A stretch of 64,000 nt of DNA from Achromobacter sp. HZ34 (GTDB lineage: Bacteria > Pseudomonadota > Gammaproteobacteria > Burkholderiales > Burkholderiaceae_B), in NCBI RefSeq assembly GCF_002209485.1, contig NZ_NJIX01000010.1:124001-188000 (forward strand), in the 5' to 3' direction. Shown here piece by piece: positions 56,839 to 64,000 of this stretch (position 1 is its first letter; each line of letters opens with the position of its first letter). The translations under genes and the position numbers were made by a program. Below the pieces are notes generated by a model. It had not been told where the DNA came from. It saw nothing but the letters and a program-made list of their open reading frames with translations, and did no database searches.

Positions 56839-57696
56839 TCAGCCCTCGAACCAGTTCAGCACGCCGTCCAGCCCGGACACATTCAGCGCGTAACGCGTCT
56901 GTTCACGGACGATGGGCTTGGCGTGATAGGCCACGGACCAGCCGGCGGCGCCCAGCATCTTCAAGTCGTTGGCGCCGTCGCCCATGGCAATGATCTGTTC
57001 CGGCGCCGCGCCATGCTGGCGCGCGAATTCACGCAAGCGCACGGCCTTGCCCTGGGCGTCGATGATGTCGCCGCGCACCTTGCCCGTCAGCACCCCGTTG
57101 TCGATTTCCAGGTCGTTGGCCTGGGCGCTGTCCAGCTTCAGGCGTTCGCGCAGGCGATCGGTGAAGAACGTGAAACCGCCCGACACCAGCATGACCTTGA
57201 TGCCGGCCGCCTGCGCGCTTTCGATCAGGCGTTCCGCGCCGGGATTCAGCCGCAGGCGTTCCGCATACACCTGCTCCAGCGCGCGAGCCGGCAGGCCGGC
57301 CAGCAGGGCGACACGGCGGCGCAGGCTTTCGGAAAAGTCGGTGATCTCGCCGCGCATCGCCGCCTCGGTGATCTCCGCCACCTTGGGCTTGACGCCCGCG
57401 ATGTCGGCGATCTCATCGATGCATTCGATATTGATCAGCGTCGAGTCCATGTCCATGACCAGCACCTTGCAATCGGCCAGGCGGCTGCCCTTCGGCACGA
57501 AGGCCTGGTCCAGGCCATGCTGTTCACACCAGGCGCGCACTTCGGCACGGGTGGCGGCGTCGTCCTGCACGTCGAGCAGACGCGCGGCGGTGGCGCTGAT
57601 GCGTTGCAGGCCTTGGGCCTGCGCCAGGGCGGCGACTTGTTCGGTCTGTTCGGCCGAGAGGGAAAGCGATTGCAGGACCAGGTGATGGATCGTCAT
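56839..57696 (-). CDS. serB: Phosphoserine phosphatase SerB
   Basis: A 285-aa HAD-superfamily phosphatase for the last step of serine synthesis. The catalytic motif I is VLVMDMDSTLINIECIDEIAD (DxDST), motif II is MLVSGGF, motif III has the Lys in AEGK-like region (GKVRGDIIDAQGKA), and motif IV is MGDGANDLKML. The N-terminal ~85 residues are the ACT-like extension typical of long SerB proteins. It is 31 bases downstream of mfd on the same strand and probably co-transcribed. Confidence 0.95.
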   Translation of the reverse strand: MTIHHLVLQSLSLSAEQTEQVAALAQAQGLQRISATAARLLDVQDDAATRAEVRAWCEQHGLDQAFVPKGSRLADCKVLVMDMDSTLINIECIDEIADIAGVKPKVAEITEAAMRGEITDFSESLRRRVALLAGLPARALEQVYAERLRLNPGAERLIESAQAAGIKVMLVSGGFTFFTDRLRERLKLDSAQANDLEIDNGVLTGKVRGDIIDAQGKAVRLREFARQHGAAPEQIIAMGDGANDLKMLGAAGWSVAYHAKPIVREQTRYALNVSGLDGVLNWFEG

Positions 57697-57727
57697 GTTC
57701 AGGTATGAAGGGTTCGTTCAGGGGGGC

Positions 57728-60700
57728 TCAGGCCAGGGCGCGCAGCACGGTGCGTACGGCATCGACGCGTGCCGGAATCTGCTGGCCCTTGATTTCGATG
57801 CGCAGCTTGTCCTGGCCGGCCAGTTTGATGTGCCGCTGTTTCTGCACCAGGTCGATGATGCGCAGCGGCTCCACCGACGGCTTGGGGCCGAACTGGATCA
57901 GCGCCTGGCTTTCGCTGGCGTCGATCTTGACGATGCCCAACGCCACGGCACCCAGGCGCAAGCGATGGGTGGCCAGCAGCGTGGTGGCAGCTTCCGGCAA
58001 CTTGCCGAAACGGTCTATCAGTTCTTCCTGGATGCGGATCAGTTCGTCTTCGTCGTCGGCGTGTGACAGGCGCTTGTAGACCGCCAGGCGCGCATGGACG
58101 TCGGCGCAATAGTCCGAGGGCAACAGGGCGGGCGCGTGCAGGTTGACTTCGCAGGCGGAGTTGAAGGGCGCGTCCAGGTCCGGTTCTTCTCCTGCCTTCA
58201 GCGCGCGCACGGCCTCGTTGAGCATTTCCGTGTACATGGAAAAACCCACTTCCTGGATATTGCCGGACTGCGAATCCCCCAGCACTTCGCCGGTGCCGCG
58301 GATTTCCAGGTCGTGCATGGCCAGGTAGAAGCCCGAACCCAGTTCTTCCATCGCCTGGATGGCCTCCAGCCGCTTCTTGGCGTTGCTGGTGATGGCATCC
58401 TCGCCCGGCGTCAGCAGATAGGCATAGGCCTGGTGATGCGAACGGCCGACCCGGCCGCGCAACTGGTGCAACTGGGCCAGGCCGAAGCGGTCGGAGCGGT
58501 GGATGACGATGGTGTTGGCGCTGGGCACATCGATGCCGGTCTCGATGATGGTGGTGCACAACAGCACGTTGTAGCGCTGCTGATAGAAGCCCTTCATCAC
58601 CTGTTCCAGTTCGCGTTCGGCCATCTGGCCGTGCGCCACCGCGATGCGTGCCTCGGGCACCAGTTCTTCCAGGCGTGCGCGGCGGTTGTGGATGGTCTCC
58701 ACTTCGTTATGCAGGAAGTAGGCCTGGCCGCCGCGCTTGAGTTCGCGCAACAAGGCTTCGCGGATGGTGCTGCCGTCCTCGCGCCGCACGAAGGTCTTGA
58801 TTGCCAGGCGCTTCTGCGGCGCGGTGGCGATGACGGAGAAATCGCGTATGCCTTCCAGCGACATGCCCAGCGTGCGGGGGATGGGCGTGGCCGTCAGGGT
58901 CAGCACGTCGACTTCGGCGCGCAGGGATTTCAGCGCTTCCTTCTGGCGCACGCCAAAGCGGTGTTCCTCGTCGATGATGACCAGGCCCAGCTGCTTGAAT
59001 TGCACGTCCTTGGACAGGATCTTGTGCGTGCCGATGACGATGTCCACGCCGCCGCTGTTGATGCCCTGGATGGCGGTGGCGATTTCCTTGGCCGAGCGGA
59101 AGCGCGACAGCTCCACCACGCGCACGGGCCAGTCGGCGAAGCGGTCGCTGAAGGTCTGCGCGTGTTGTTCGGCCAGCAGGGTGGTGGGGCACAGCAAGGC
59201 GACCTGCTTGCCGTTGGCCACCGCCAGGAAGGCCGCGCGCAGCGCCACTTCGGTCTTGCCGAAGCCGACGTCGCCGCACACCAGGCGGTCCATGGGCTTG
59301 CCCGAGGTCATGTCCAGGATCACGGCCTGGATGGCGGCCGATTGGTCGGCGGTTTCCTCGAAGCCGAAGCCTTCGGCGAAGGCCTCGTAATCGTTCAAAG
59401 GCAGCTTGAAGGAATAACCTTCGCGCGCGGCGCGCTTGGCGTACAGGTCCAGCAACTCGGCGGCAGTGTCGCGCACCTGCTTGGCCGCCTTGCGGCGAGC
59501 CTTGTCCCATTGGCCGGAGCCCAGCTGGTGCAGGGGCGCCGCGTCGGGATCGGCGCCGCTATAGCGCGCGATCACGTGCAATTGCGACACCGGCACATAC
59601 AGCGTGCTGCCGCTGGCGTATTCGAGATGCAGGAACTCCATCTCGCCTTCGCCCATGTCCATGTTGACCAGGCCGTGATAGCGGCCGATGCCGTGCTGGG
59701 CATGCACCACCGGATCGCCCGCGCGCAGCTCCGACAGGTCGCGCACCATGGCTTCGACGTTGCTGGCGCGTTCCTGGGCACGGTGGCCGCGCCGGGCGGT
59801 GGCGCCCTGGCCGGGGTAGAGGTCGTTCTCGGTGATGAAGGCGATGCGTTCGCCGGGCAGGCTGAAGCCGGTGGTCAGCGGCGCGGCCAGCAGGGCCAGT
59901 TCGCTGTGGGACGCGCGGAAGTCCTCGATGGACGCGGGCTCGGCGTCCGGCTGCAGGTTGTATTCGGCCAGCATCTGGCTGAGCGTTTCACGGCGGCCGG
60001 CCGAGTCCGCGCACAGCAGCACGCGCCATGCGCCGCTGTCGACCACGGCGCGCAGGCGGCTGACGGGGTCGTCGGCGCGGCGCAGGACGGCCACGTCGGG
60101 GGCCGCGCCGATGTCCGGATGCTTGGCGTCGGCCGTCAGCGCCAGGCGCTCGAACTGCTTGAGATGGCCGAACAGGCCTTCACCGTCCAGGAACAGGCTG
60201 GCGGGCGGCAGCACGGGGCGTTCACGATCGCTCTTGAGGAATTCGTAGCGGCTGCCCGTGTCCTGGCTGAAGCGGCGCATGGCTTCGTCGATGTCGCCCA
60301 GCGTGACCGTGATGGTGCCGGCGGACAGGTAGTCGAACAGGGTGGCGACTTCCTCGAAAAACAGCGGCAGGTAGTACTCCACGCCGGCGAACGCGATGCC
60401 GGTGCCGATGTCGCGGTAGGGCGTGGCGCGCGAGGGATCGCCTTCGAAGACTTCGCGGAAACGTGCCCGGAAGCGGTTGCGCGCGTCCTCGTCCATGGGG
60501 AATTCGCGGCCCGGCAGCAGCTGCACCTGATTCACCGGGTACAGGCTGCGCTGGGTGTCGACGTCGAAAGCGCGGATCGATTCGATCTCGTCGTCGAACA
60601 GGTCGATGCGGTACGGCACCACCGATCCCATGGGGAACAGGTCGATCAGGCCGCCGCGCAGACAGAATTCGCCGGGCGCGGTGACCTGGGTGACGTGGGT

Positions 60701-61201
60701 GTAATTGGCCAGGGTCAGTTGGGCGCGCAAGCCCGCTTCGTCCAGCTTGTCGCGTTGCTTGAACGAAAACGTGTAGGCCGCCATGAAGCTGGGCGGCGGC
60801 AGCCGGTACAAGGCGGTGGTGATCGGCACCGTCAGCACGTCGACCGCGCGATGCATCAGGGCATCCAGGGTCTGCAGGCGCTGGGAAATCAGGTCGTGGT
60901 GCGGCGAGAAGGCGTCGTACGGCAGGGTTTCCCAATCGGGCAACTGGCGTACGCGCAAGCTCGGCGCGAACAGGCGGATTTCCTCGGCCAGGCGCTGCGC
61001 TTCCAGGGGATCCGCGGTGAGGATGACCAGTGGGCGGCCCGCCTGCAAGGCGAGATCGGCCAGTAGCCAGGCATCGCCGGAACCGGGTGGGCGGGGGTGG
61101 GCATAGCGGGCGCCAGGCTTGAGTGCGGCCAGCAAAGAAGCGGTCGCCGGAACCAGGGGAGCCGTCGCGGCCGTGGGCATGGAGGTGGATTCAGCTGACA
61201 T
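57728..61201 (-). CDS. mfd: Transcription-repair coupling factor Mfd
   Basis: A 1157-aa ATP-dependent translocase that removes stalled RNA polymerase and recruits UvrA. It contains the UvrB-homology N-terminal part (LAEEIRLFAPSLRVRQLPDWETLPYDAFSPHHDLISQRL), the RNA-polymerase interaction domain (DPVVHAQHGIGRYHGLVNMDM), Walker A GDVGFGKTEVALRAAF, DEEHRFGVRQKEALK, later helicase motifs (TTIIETGIDVPSANTIVIHRSDRFGLAQLHQLRGRVGRS) and the C-terminal TRCF domain. Full length. Divergent from ispD with only 29 bases between the starts. Confidence 0.97.
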   Translation of the reverse strand: MSAESTSMPTAATAPLVPATASLLAALKPGARYAHPRPPGSGDAWLLADLALQAGRPLVILTADPLEAQRLAEEIRLFAPSLRVRQLPDWETLPYDAFSPHHDLISQRLQTLDALMHRAVDVLTVPITTALYRLPPPSFMAAYTFSFKQRDKLDEAGLRAQLTLANYTHVTQVTAPGEFCLRGGLIDLFPMGSVVPYRIDLFDDEIESIRAFDVDTQRSLYPVNQVQLLPGREFPMDEDARNRFRARFREVFEGDPSRATPYRDIGTGIAFAGVEYYLPLFFEEVATLFDYLSAGTITVTLGDIDEAMRRFSQDTGSRYEFLKSDRERPVLPPASLFLDGEGLFGHLKQFERLALTADAKHPDIGAAPDVAVLRRADDPVSRLRAVVDSGAWRVLLCADSAGRRETLSQMLAEYNLQPDAEPASIEDFRASHSELALLAAPLTTGFSLPGERIAFITENDLYPGQGATARRGHRAQERASNVEAMVRDLSELRAGDPVVHAQHGIGRYHGLVNMDMGEGEMEFLHLEYASGSTLYVPVSQLHVIARYSGADPDAAPLHQLGSGQWDKARRKAAKQVRDTAAELLDLYAKRAAREGYSFKLPLNDYEAFAEGFGFEETADQSAAIQAVILDMTSGKPMDRLVCGDVGFGKTEVALRAAFLAVANGKQVALLCPTTLLAEQHAQTFSDRFADWPVRVVELSRFRSAKEIATAIQGINSGGVDIVIGTHKILSKDVQFKQLGLVIIDEEHRFGVRQKEALKSLRAEVDVLTLTATPIPRTLGMSLEGIRDFSVIATAPQKRLAIKTFVRREDGSTIREALLRELKRGGQAYFLHNEVETIHNRRARLEELVPEARIAVAHGQMAERELEQVMKGFYQQRYNVLLCTTIIETGIDVPSANTIVIHRSDRFGLAQLHQLRGRVGRSHHQAYAYLLTPGEDAITSNAKKRLEAIQAMEELGSGFYLAMHDLEIRGTGEVLGDSQSGNIQEVGFSMYTEMLNEAVRALKAGEEPDLDAPFNSACEVNLHAPALLPSDYCADVHARLAVYKRLSHADDEDELIRIQEELIDRFGKLPEAATTLLATHRLRLGAVALGIVKIDASESQALIQFGPKPSVEPLRIIDLVQKQRHIKLAGQDKLRIEIKGQQIPARVDAVRTVLRALA

Positions 61202-61230
61202 GAGTGGAAGGATTATAAAATCACCGGCCT

Positions 61231-62151
61231 ATGTCCGTATCTCTTCTTGCTCTCGTTCCTGCCGCCGGTATCGGCAGTCGCGCTCAACGGCTTGACGCCG
61301 GGGGGACTTTGGCCGGTGGCATGGCCGCCGGCTCGTCCCGCAGCCTGCCTGCGGGCGCGTCCCTTGGCCTGCCCGCGGGCGAGTCCGCTGTCTCGGCCGG
61401 TGCAATGGGCGTGCCCACCCCTGCTGGCGCGGCGCCGCTCCCCAAGCAATACCGGCTGTTGCGCGGCCAGCCCATGCTGCGCCTTGCCGTCGCCGCGCTG
61501 CTGGCGGACCCGCGTATCCGCGAGGTGCGGGTGGCCGTGGCGCCCGACGATCCCTGGGCCGCGCAGGCGCTGGCGGGGCTGCCCCGCACGGTGCTGCGCT
61601 ATTGCGGAGCGTCGACGCGCGCCGGGACGGTGGCCAATGCGCTGGCCGACAGCGGCGCGGGGGCGGATGACTGGGTGCTGGTGCATGATGCGGCGCGTCC
61701 TGGTTTGCCGGCCGATGCGCTGGCGCGTTTGATCGATGCCTGCCTGGGCGATGAGGTAGGCGGACTGCTGGCCTTGCCGGTGGCCGATACGGTCAAAGGT
61801 GCCCGGACCCCTGGTTCGGGTTCGGGCTCGGACTCGGGCTCGGGCTCGGGCTCGGGTCCTGGGTCGGCCTCCCGCCCGGCCGCGGCCCCCACCTCGAACC
61901 CGGACCCGGCTTGTCGCGTGGCCCGTACCGTGGACCGCGATGGGCTTTGGTTGGCGCAGACGCCGCAGATGTTCCGCGCGGGAATGCTGGCCGCTGCGCT
62001 GCATGCGGCTGCGCGCGATGGTGTGCCGGTCACCGACGAGGCCTCGGCCCTGGAAGCGGCCGGCCACGCTCCTTTGCTGGTTCCAGGCGCCTTGCGCAAC
62101 TTCAAGGTGACCTGGCCCGATGATTTCGACTTGATGGAAAAATGGCTATGA
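61231..62151 (+). CDS. ispD: IspD with two low-complexity insertions
   Basis: 2-C-methyl-D-erythritol 4-phosphate cytidylyltransferase of the non-mevalonate isoprenoid pathway. At 306 aa it is about 70 longer than usual. Core motifs are intact: VPAAGIGSR (residues 9-17), PKQY (71-74), VLVHDAARP (149-156), ALPVADTVK (181-189), [19 protein letters not shown] (230-248), TDEASALE and VTWPDDF. About 50 residues of Ala/Gly/Ser-rich sequence (21-69) separate the first two motifs, which are normally 7-10 residues apart. A Gly-Ser run (about 191-227, [15 protein letters not shown]) follows VADTVK. Overlaps ispF by ten bases. Expected essential, so presumably active. Confidence 0.93.
   Translation: MSVSLLALVPAAGIGSRAQRLDAGGTLAGGMAAGSSRSLPAGASLGLPAGESAVSAGAMGVPTPAGAAPLPKQYRLLRGQPMLRLAVAALLADPRIREVRVAVAPDDPWAAQALAGLPRTVLRYCGASTRAGTVANALADSGAGADDWVLVHDAARPGLPADALARLIDACLGDEVGGLLALPVADTVKGARTPGSGSGSDSGSGSGSGPGSASRPAAAPTSNPDPACRVARTVDRDGLWLAQTPQMFRAGMLAAALHAAARDGVPVTDEASALEAAGHAPLLVPGALRNFKVTWPDDFDLMEKWL
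61811..61865. repeat. 6-base (GGCTCG-type) microsatellite in ispD
   Basis: Roughly nine near-identical TCGGGC/TCGGGT hexamers run in tandem, encoding the alternating Gly-Ser stretch of the second IspD insertion. The period is divisible by three, so slippage keeps the frame. Confidence 0.85.
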
Positions 62152-62633
62152 CTATCCCGTTCCGTGTGGGACAAGGCTTCGACGTGCACGCCATGGTGGA
62201 GGGCCGGCCGCTGATCATCGGCGGGGTGACGATTCCGCACAGCCACGGTTTGCTGGGGCATTCGGATGCCGACGTGCTGCTGCATGCGGTGACCGACGCG
62301 GTGCTCGGTGGCGCCGGGCTGGGCGACATCGGCCGGCATTTTCCGGATACGGACGCGGCATACAAGGGCGCCGATAGCCGGGTGCTGCTGCGGGCGGCCA
62401 TGGGCAAGGTGGCGGCGGCCGGATGGCAGGTGGTCAACGTCGATGCGACGGTGCATGCGCAAGCACCGAAGATCGGGCCGCACGCGCCGGCCATGGTCGC
62501 CAATATCGCCGCGGACCTGGGGGTGGCGGCCGATGCGGTGAACGTCAAGGCCAAGACCAACGAGGGCCTGGGCTATCTGGGGCGCAAGGAAGGCATCTCC
62601 GCCACGGTGGTGGCGTTGCTGGCGCGGACGTAG
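62142..62633 (+). CDS. ispF: 2-C-methyl-D-erythritol 2,4-cyclodiphosphate synthase IspF
   Basis: A 163-aa trimeric enzyme following IspD and IspE in the non-mevalonate pathway. Metal ligands D and H are in [14 protein letters not shown], and [55 protein letters not shown] are family motifs. The start overlaps ispD by ten bases (ATGGCTATGAC), showing coupling. Ends before a strong bidirectional terminator. Confidence 0.97.
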   Translation: MAMTIPFRVGQGFDVHAMVEGRPLIIGGVTIPHSHGLLGHSDADVLLHAVTDAVLGGAGLGDIGRHFPDTDAAYKGADSRVLLRAAMGKVAAAGWQVVNVDATVHAQAPKIGPHAPAMVANIAADLGVAADAVNVKAKTNEGLGYLGRKEGISATVVALLART

Positions 62634-62648
62634 GCAGTACCGCGGAAA

Positions 62649-62684
62649 AAAGGCCGACGGAATTCATTCCGTCGGCCTTTCTCT
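62649..62684. terminator. Bidirectional terminator between ispF and ahpD
   Basis: AAAGGCCGACGGAA (62649-62662) and TTCCGTCGGCCTTT (62667-62680) form a perfect 14-base stem with a TTCA loop. A-runs on the left and T-rich bases on the right allow termination from both the ispF side and the ahpD side, which converge here. Confidence 0.93.
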
Positions 62685-62700
62685 TGAACCGCAACCAGCG

Positions 62701-63219
62701 TTATTTACCTTGCGCGGTCAGCACTTGCGCGGTGGCGTTGACCACGGCGGCAATGCGGCCGACGTCGCGCAGCTGTTCGGTGCTGTAGCCTTCCTGCTTC
62801 AGCAGGGCATAGTGCGACTGCACGCAGAAATGGCACTTGCCGACGATGGACGCGGTCAGCGCGAATAGTTCGAAGCGCTTCTTTTCCACGCCGCCACTGG
62901 TCGAGTAGGCGTTCATCCGCAGCTGCGCGGGCATGCCCTTCAACTGGGCGTCGCCGGACATCTCCACGTAGGGATACCAGACGTTGTTCATGCCCATCAG
63001 CGAGGCAGCGGTCAGCGCGGCATTGGCGTCGGTTTCGGACAAGCCGGTCTTGAAGGCTTCGACCAGGACGGGGCTGCGCGCGGCGAAGGCGGCAGCCAGG
63101 GCAGCGCCGACGGCATCTTCAGGCGTCAAGGTGGAACGGCCGATCACCGAATCCAGATTCAGGCGGATGTCCTTGGCCCAGTCAGGCACTTGTTCCTTGA
63201 TAGCTTGGAGGAATTCCAT
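62701..63219 (-). CDS. ahpD: Alkyl hydroperoxide reductase AhpD (CMD family)
   Basis: A 172-aa carboxymuconolactone-decarboxylase-fold thiol oxidoreductase. The catalytic C129-x2-C132 with His at 136 is in GKCHFCVQSHYALL. The Asn/Tyr-rich MGMNNVWYPYVEM is typical of AhpD. It reduces the peroxiredoxin AhpC, as in the mycobacterial AhpC/AhpD system, in place of AhpF. Located 95 bases downstream of ahpC on the same strand, with two hairpins in between. Confidence 0.96.
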   Translation of the reverse strand: MEFLQAIKEQVPDWAKDIRLNLDSVIGRSTLTPEDAVGAALAAAFAARSPVLVEAFKTGLSETDANAALTAASLMGMNNVWYPYVEMSGDAQLKGMPAQLRMNAYSTSGGVEKKRFELFALTASIVGKCHFCVQSHYALLKQEGYSTEQLRDVGRIAAVVNATAQVLTAQGK

Positions 63220-63247
63220 AGTTTTTACCTATCATCTGAGGCTGTTA

Positions 63248-63301
63248 AAGCCCGGCGAGCCGGGCTTGGACAGGCCTGAAGACTCCATCGGAGCGTCAGG
63301 C
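63248..63301 (-). other. Double hairpin between ahpC and ahpD
   Basis: AAGCCCGG (63248-63255) with CCGGGCTT (63260-63267), loop CGAG, makes one perfect stem. GCCTGA (63274-63279) with TCAGGC (63296-63301), and inner CTCC (63283-63286) with GGAG (63290-63293), makes a second. No U-run follows on the minus strand. They probably cause partial attenuation or mRNA processing, letting ahpC be expressed more than ahpD. Confidence 0.55.
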
Positions 63302-63314
63302 CCGCGCATCGTGC

Positions 63315-63863
63315 TTACAGCGTGCTGCCGCCAACCGTGCGGTTGCAGGCGCACAGTTCGTCGGTTTGCAGGCCGTCCAGCAGACGCAGCACTTCTTCCG
63401 GGTTGCGGCCGACGTTCAGGTTGTTCACCGAAACGTGCTGGATGACATTGTCGGGATCGACGATGAAGGTGGCGCGCAGCGCAACGCCGGCCGACTTCTC
63501 GCGGATGCCCAGTTGGTCAACCAGGGCGCCGGTGGTATCGCCGAACTGGTAGTGGCCCAGCTTGCTCAGGTCCGGATGCTCACGGCGCCAGGCCAGCTTG
63601 ACGAATTCGTTGTCGGTCGAACCGCCCAGCAGGACGGCGTCACGGTCTTCGAAATCCTTGGCCAGCTTGTTGAAGCCGACGATTTCGGTCGGGCACACGA
63701 AGGTGAAGTCCTTCGGGTAGAAGTAGATCACCTTCCACTTGCCGGGGAACGAGCTCTCGGTGATGTCTTCAAAGGCCGACACGCCGTTTTCTTCGTGCTG
63801 GTTGAAGCCGGGCTTGACGCCAGCAACCTTGAAGGGCTCGAGTTTATCGCCAACTGTTTTCAT
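63315..63863 (-). CDS. ahpC: Alkyl hydroperoxide reductase AhpC, 2-Cys peroxiredoxin
   Basis: A 182-aa peroxiredoxin that reduces hydrogen and organic peroxides. The peroxidatic cysteine is C57 in DFTFVCPTEIVGFNKL, and the resolving cysteines are C171/C173 in LCACN near the C-terminus. This three-cysteine tail matches the mycobacterial-type AhpC that works with AhpD. CTGGAG lies upstream of the ATG at 63863. The AT-rich 5' region (63864-63960) may hold an OxyR site, but I could not define one. Confidence 0.97.
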   Translation of the reverse strand: MKTVGDKLEPFKVAGVKPGFNQHEENGVSAFEDITESSFPGKWKVIYFYPKDFTFVCPTEIVGFNKLAKDFEDRDAVLLGGSTDNEFVKLAWRREHPDLSKLGHYQFGDTTGALVDQLGIREKSAGVALRATFIVDPDNVIQHVSVNNLNVGRNPEEVLRLLDGLQTDELCACNRTVGGSTL

Positions 63864-64000
63864 GCAAACTCCAGAGTTTGTTGGTGGTGAAAATTCTTAC
63901 AAGCGTTAAATTCTACGCTATTGATTTTCACTGTCTAATTGATAATTCCTAACCTTCGTTTTGGGTAATTCTATCCGCGCGGTCAGGCCACCACCTTGTC

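Noticed and set aside
58094-61066. A 990-codon open frame on the plus strand
   Set aside because: It is fully antisense to mfd, which has all family motifs. Its translation is Gln/His/Gly/Ala-rich with no domain, a usual shadow in GC-rich DNA.
63864-63960. OxyR site before ahpC
   Set aside because: The region is AT-rich but I could not fit the ATAG-N7-CTAT tetramer pattern with confidence.

Overview
This is about 64 kb of high-GC DNA (roughly 65%) with very dense coding. The gene content fits a beta-proteobacterium of the Alcaligenaceae, most likely Bordetella or a close relative such as Achromobacter. Pointers are a Bug-family solute-binding protein, a general porin directly upstream of the nuo operon, a DUF2818 gene after nuoN, FecI/FecR surface signalling, and the mfd/ispD/ispF and ahpC/ahpD arrangement. 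It reads as chromosome. I saw no rRNA, tRNA, CRISPR array, insertion sequence, integrase or phage gene.

Layout. 0-1.4 kb: the end of an MFS transporter, a YnfA-type membrane protein and an isochorismatase-like hydrolase. 1.5-8 kb: an iron-uptake signalling block (Fur-like site, FecI-type sigma factor, FecR-type anti-sigma factor, TonB-dependent receptor with an STN domain), then a convergent two-component system. 8.2-12.2 kb: a small catabolic cluster (LysR regulator, Bug binding protein, AtuA-like DUF1446 protein, DUF4387 protein) with a perfect dyad operator candidate. 12.2-14.1 kb: NsrR and flavohaemoglobin Hmp, divergent around a clear NsrR box. 14.2-19 kb: a large beta-propeller lipoprotein and a KatE-type catalase with a histone-like tail. 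19-22.8 kb: a second catabolic cluster (LysR, CitE-like lyase, CaiB/BaiF CoA-transferase, HpxZ-like small protein). 22.9-35.4 kb: mixed envelope and metabolic genes: SodC, a large MscS-type channel, a PQQ sugar dehydrogenase, a flavin disulfide oxidoreductase, two hotdog-fold proteins, a peptide-binding protein paired with a gamma-glutamyltransferase-like enzyme, and a TetR regulator. 35.8-37 kb: a highly expressed porin.

37.3-52.4 kb is the complete 14-gene nuoABCDEFGHIJKLMN operon for respiratory complex I plus a DUF2818 gene, closed by a strong terminator. 52.7-56.8 kb has a Fur-box-preceded catecholate-type TonB receptor, its usual partner, a PiuC-like Fe(II)/2-oxoglutarate oxygenase, and an unrecognised protein. 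56.8-64 kb is housekeeping: serB, mfd, ispD, ispF, ahpD, ahpC.

Recurring themes are iron acquisition (two receptors and three Fur-like sites) and oxidative or nitrosative defence (Hmp/NsrR, KatE, SodC, AhpC/AhpD). The least ordinary items are an IspD interrupted by low-complexity inserts beside its nucleotide-binding motif, a catalase with a lysine/alanine-rich tail, a histidine-rich loop in NuoL, a minisatellite inside a thioesterase gene, an unrecognised protein at 55.97 kb, two poorly characterised catabolic clusters, and several intergenic hairpins. I did not find a convincing new multi-gene system such as an anti-phage locus.
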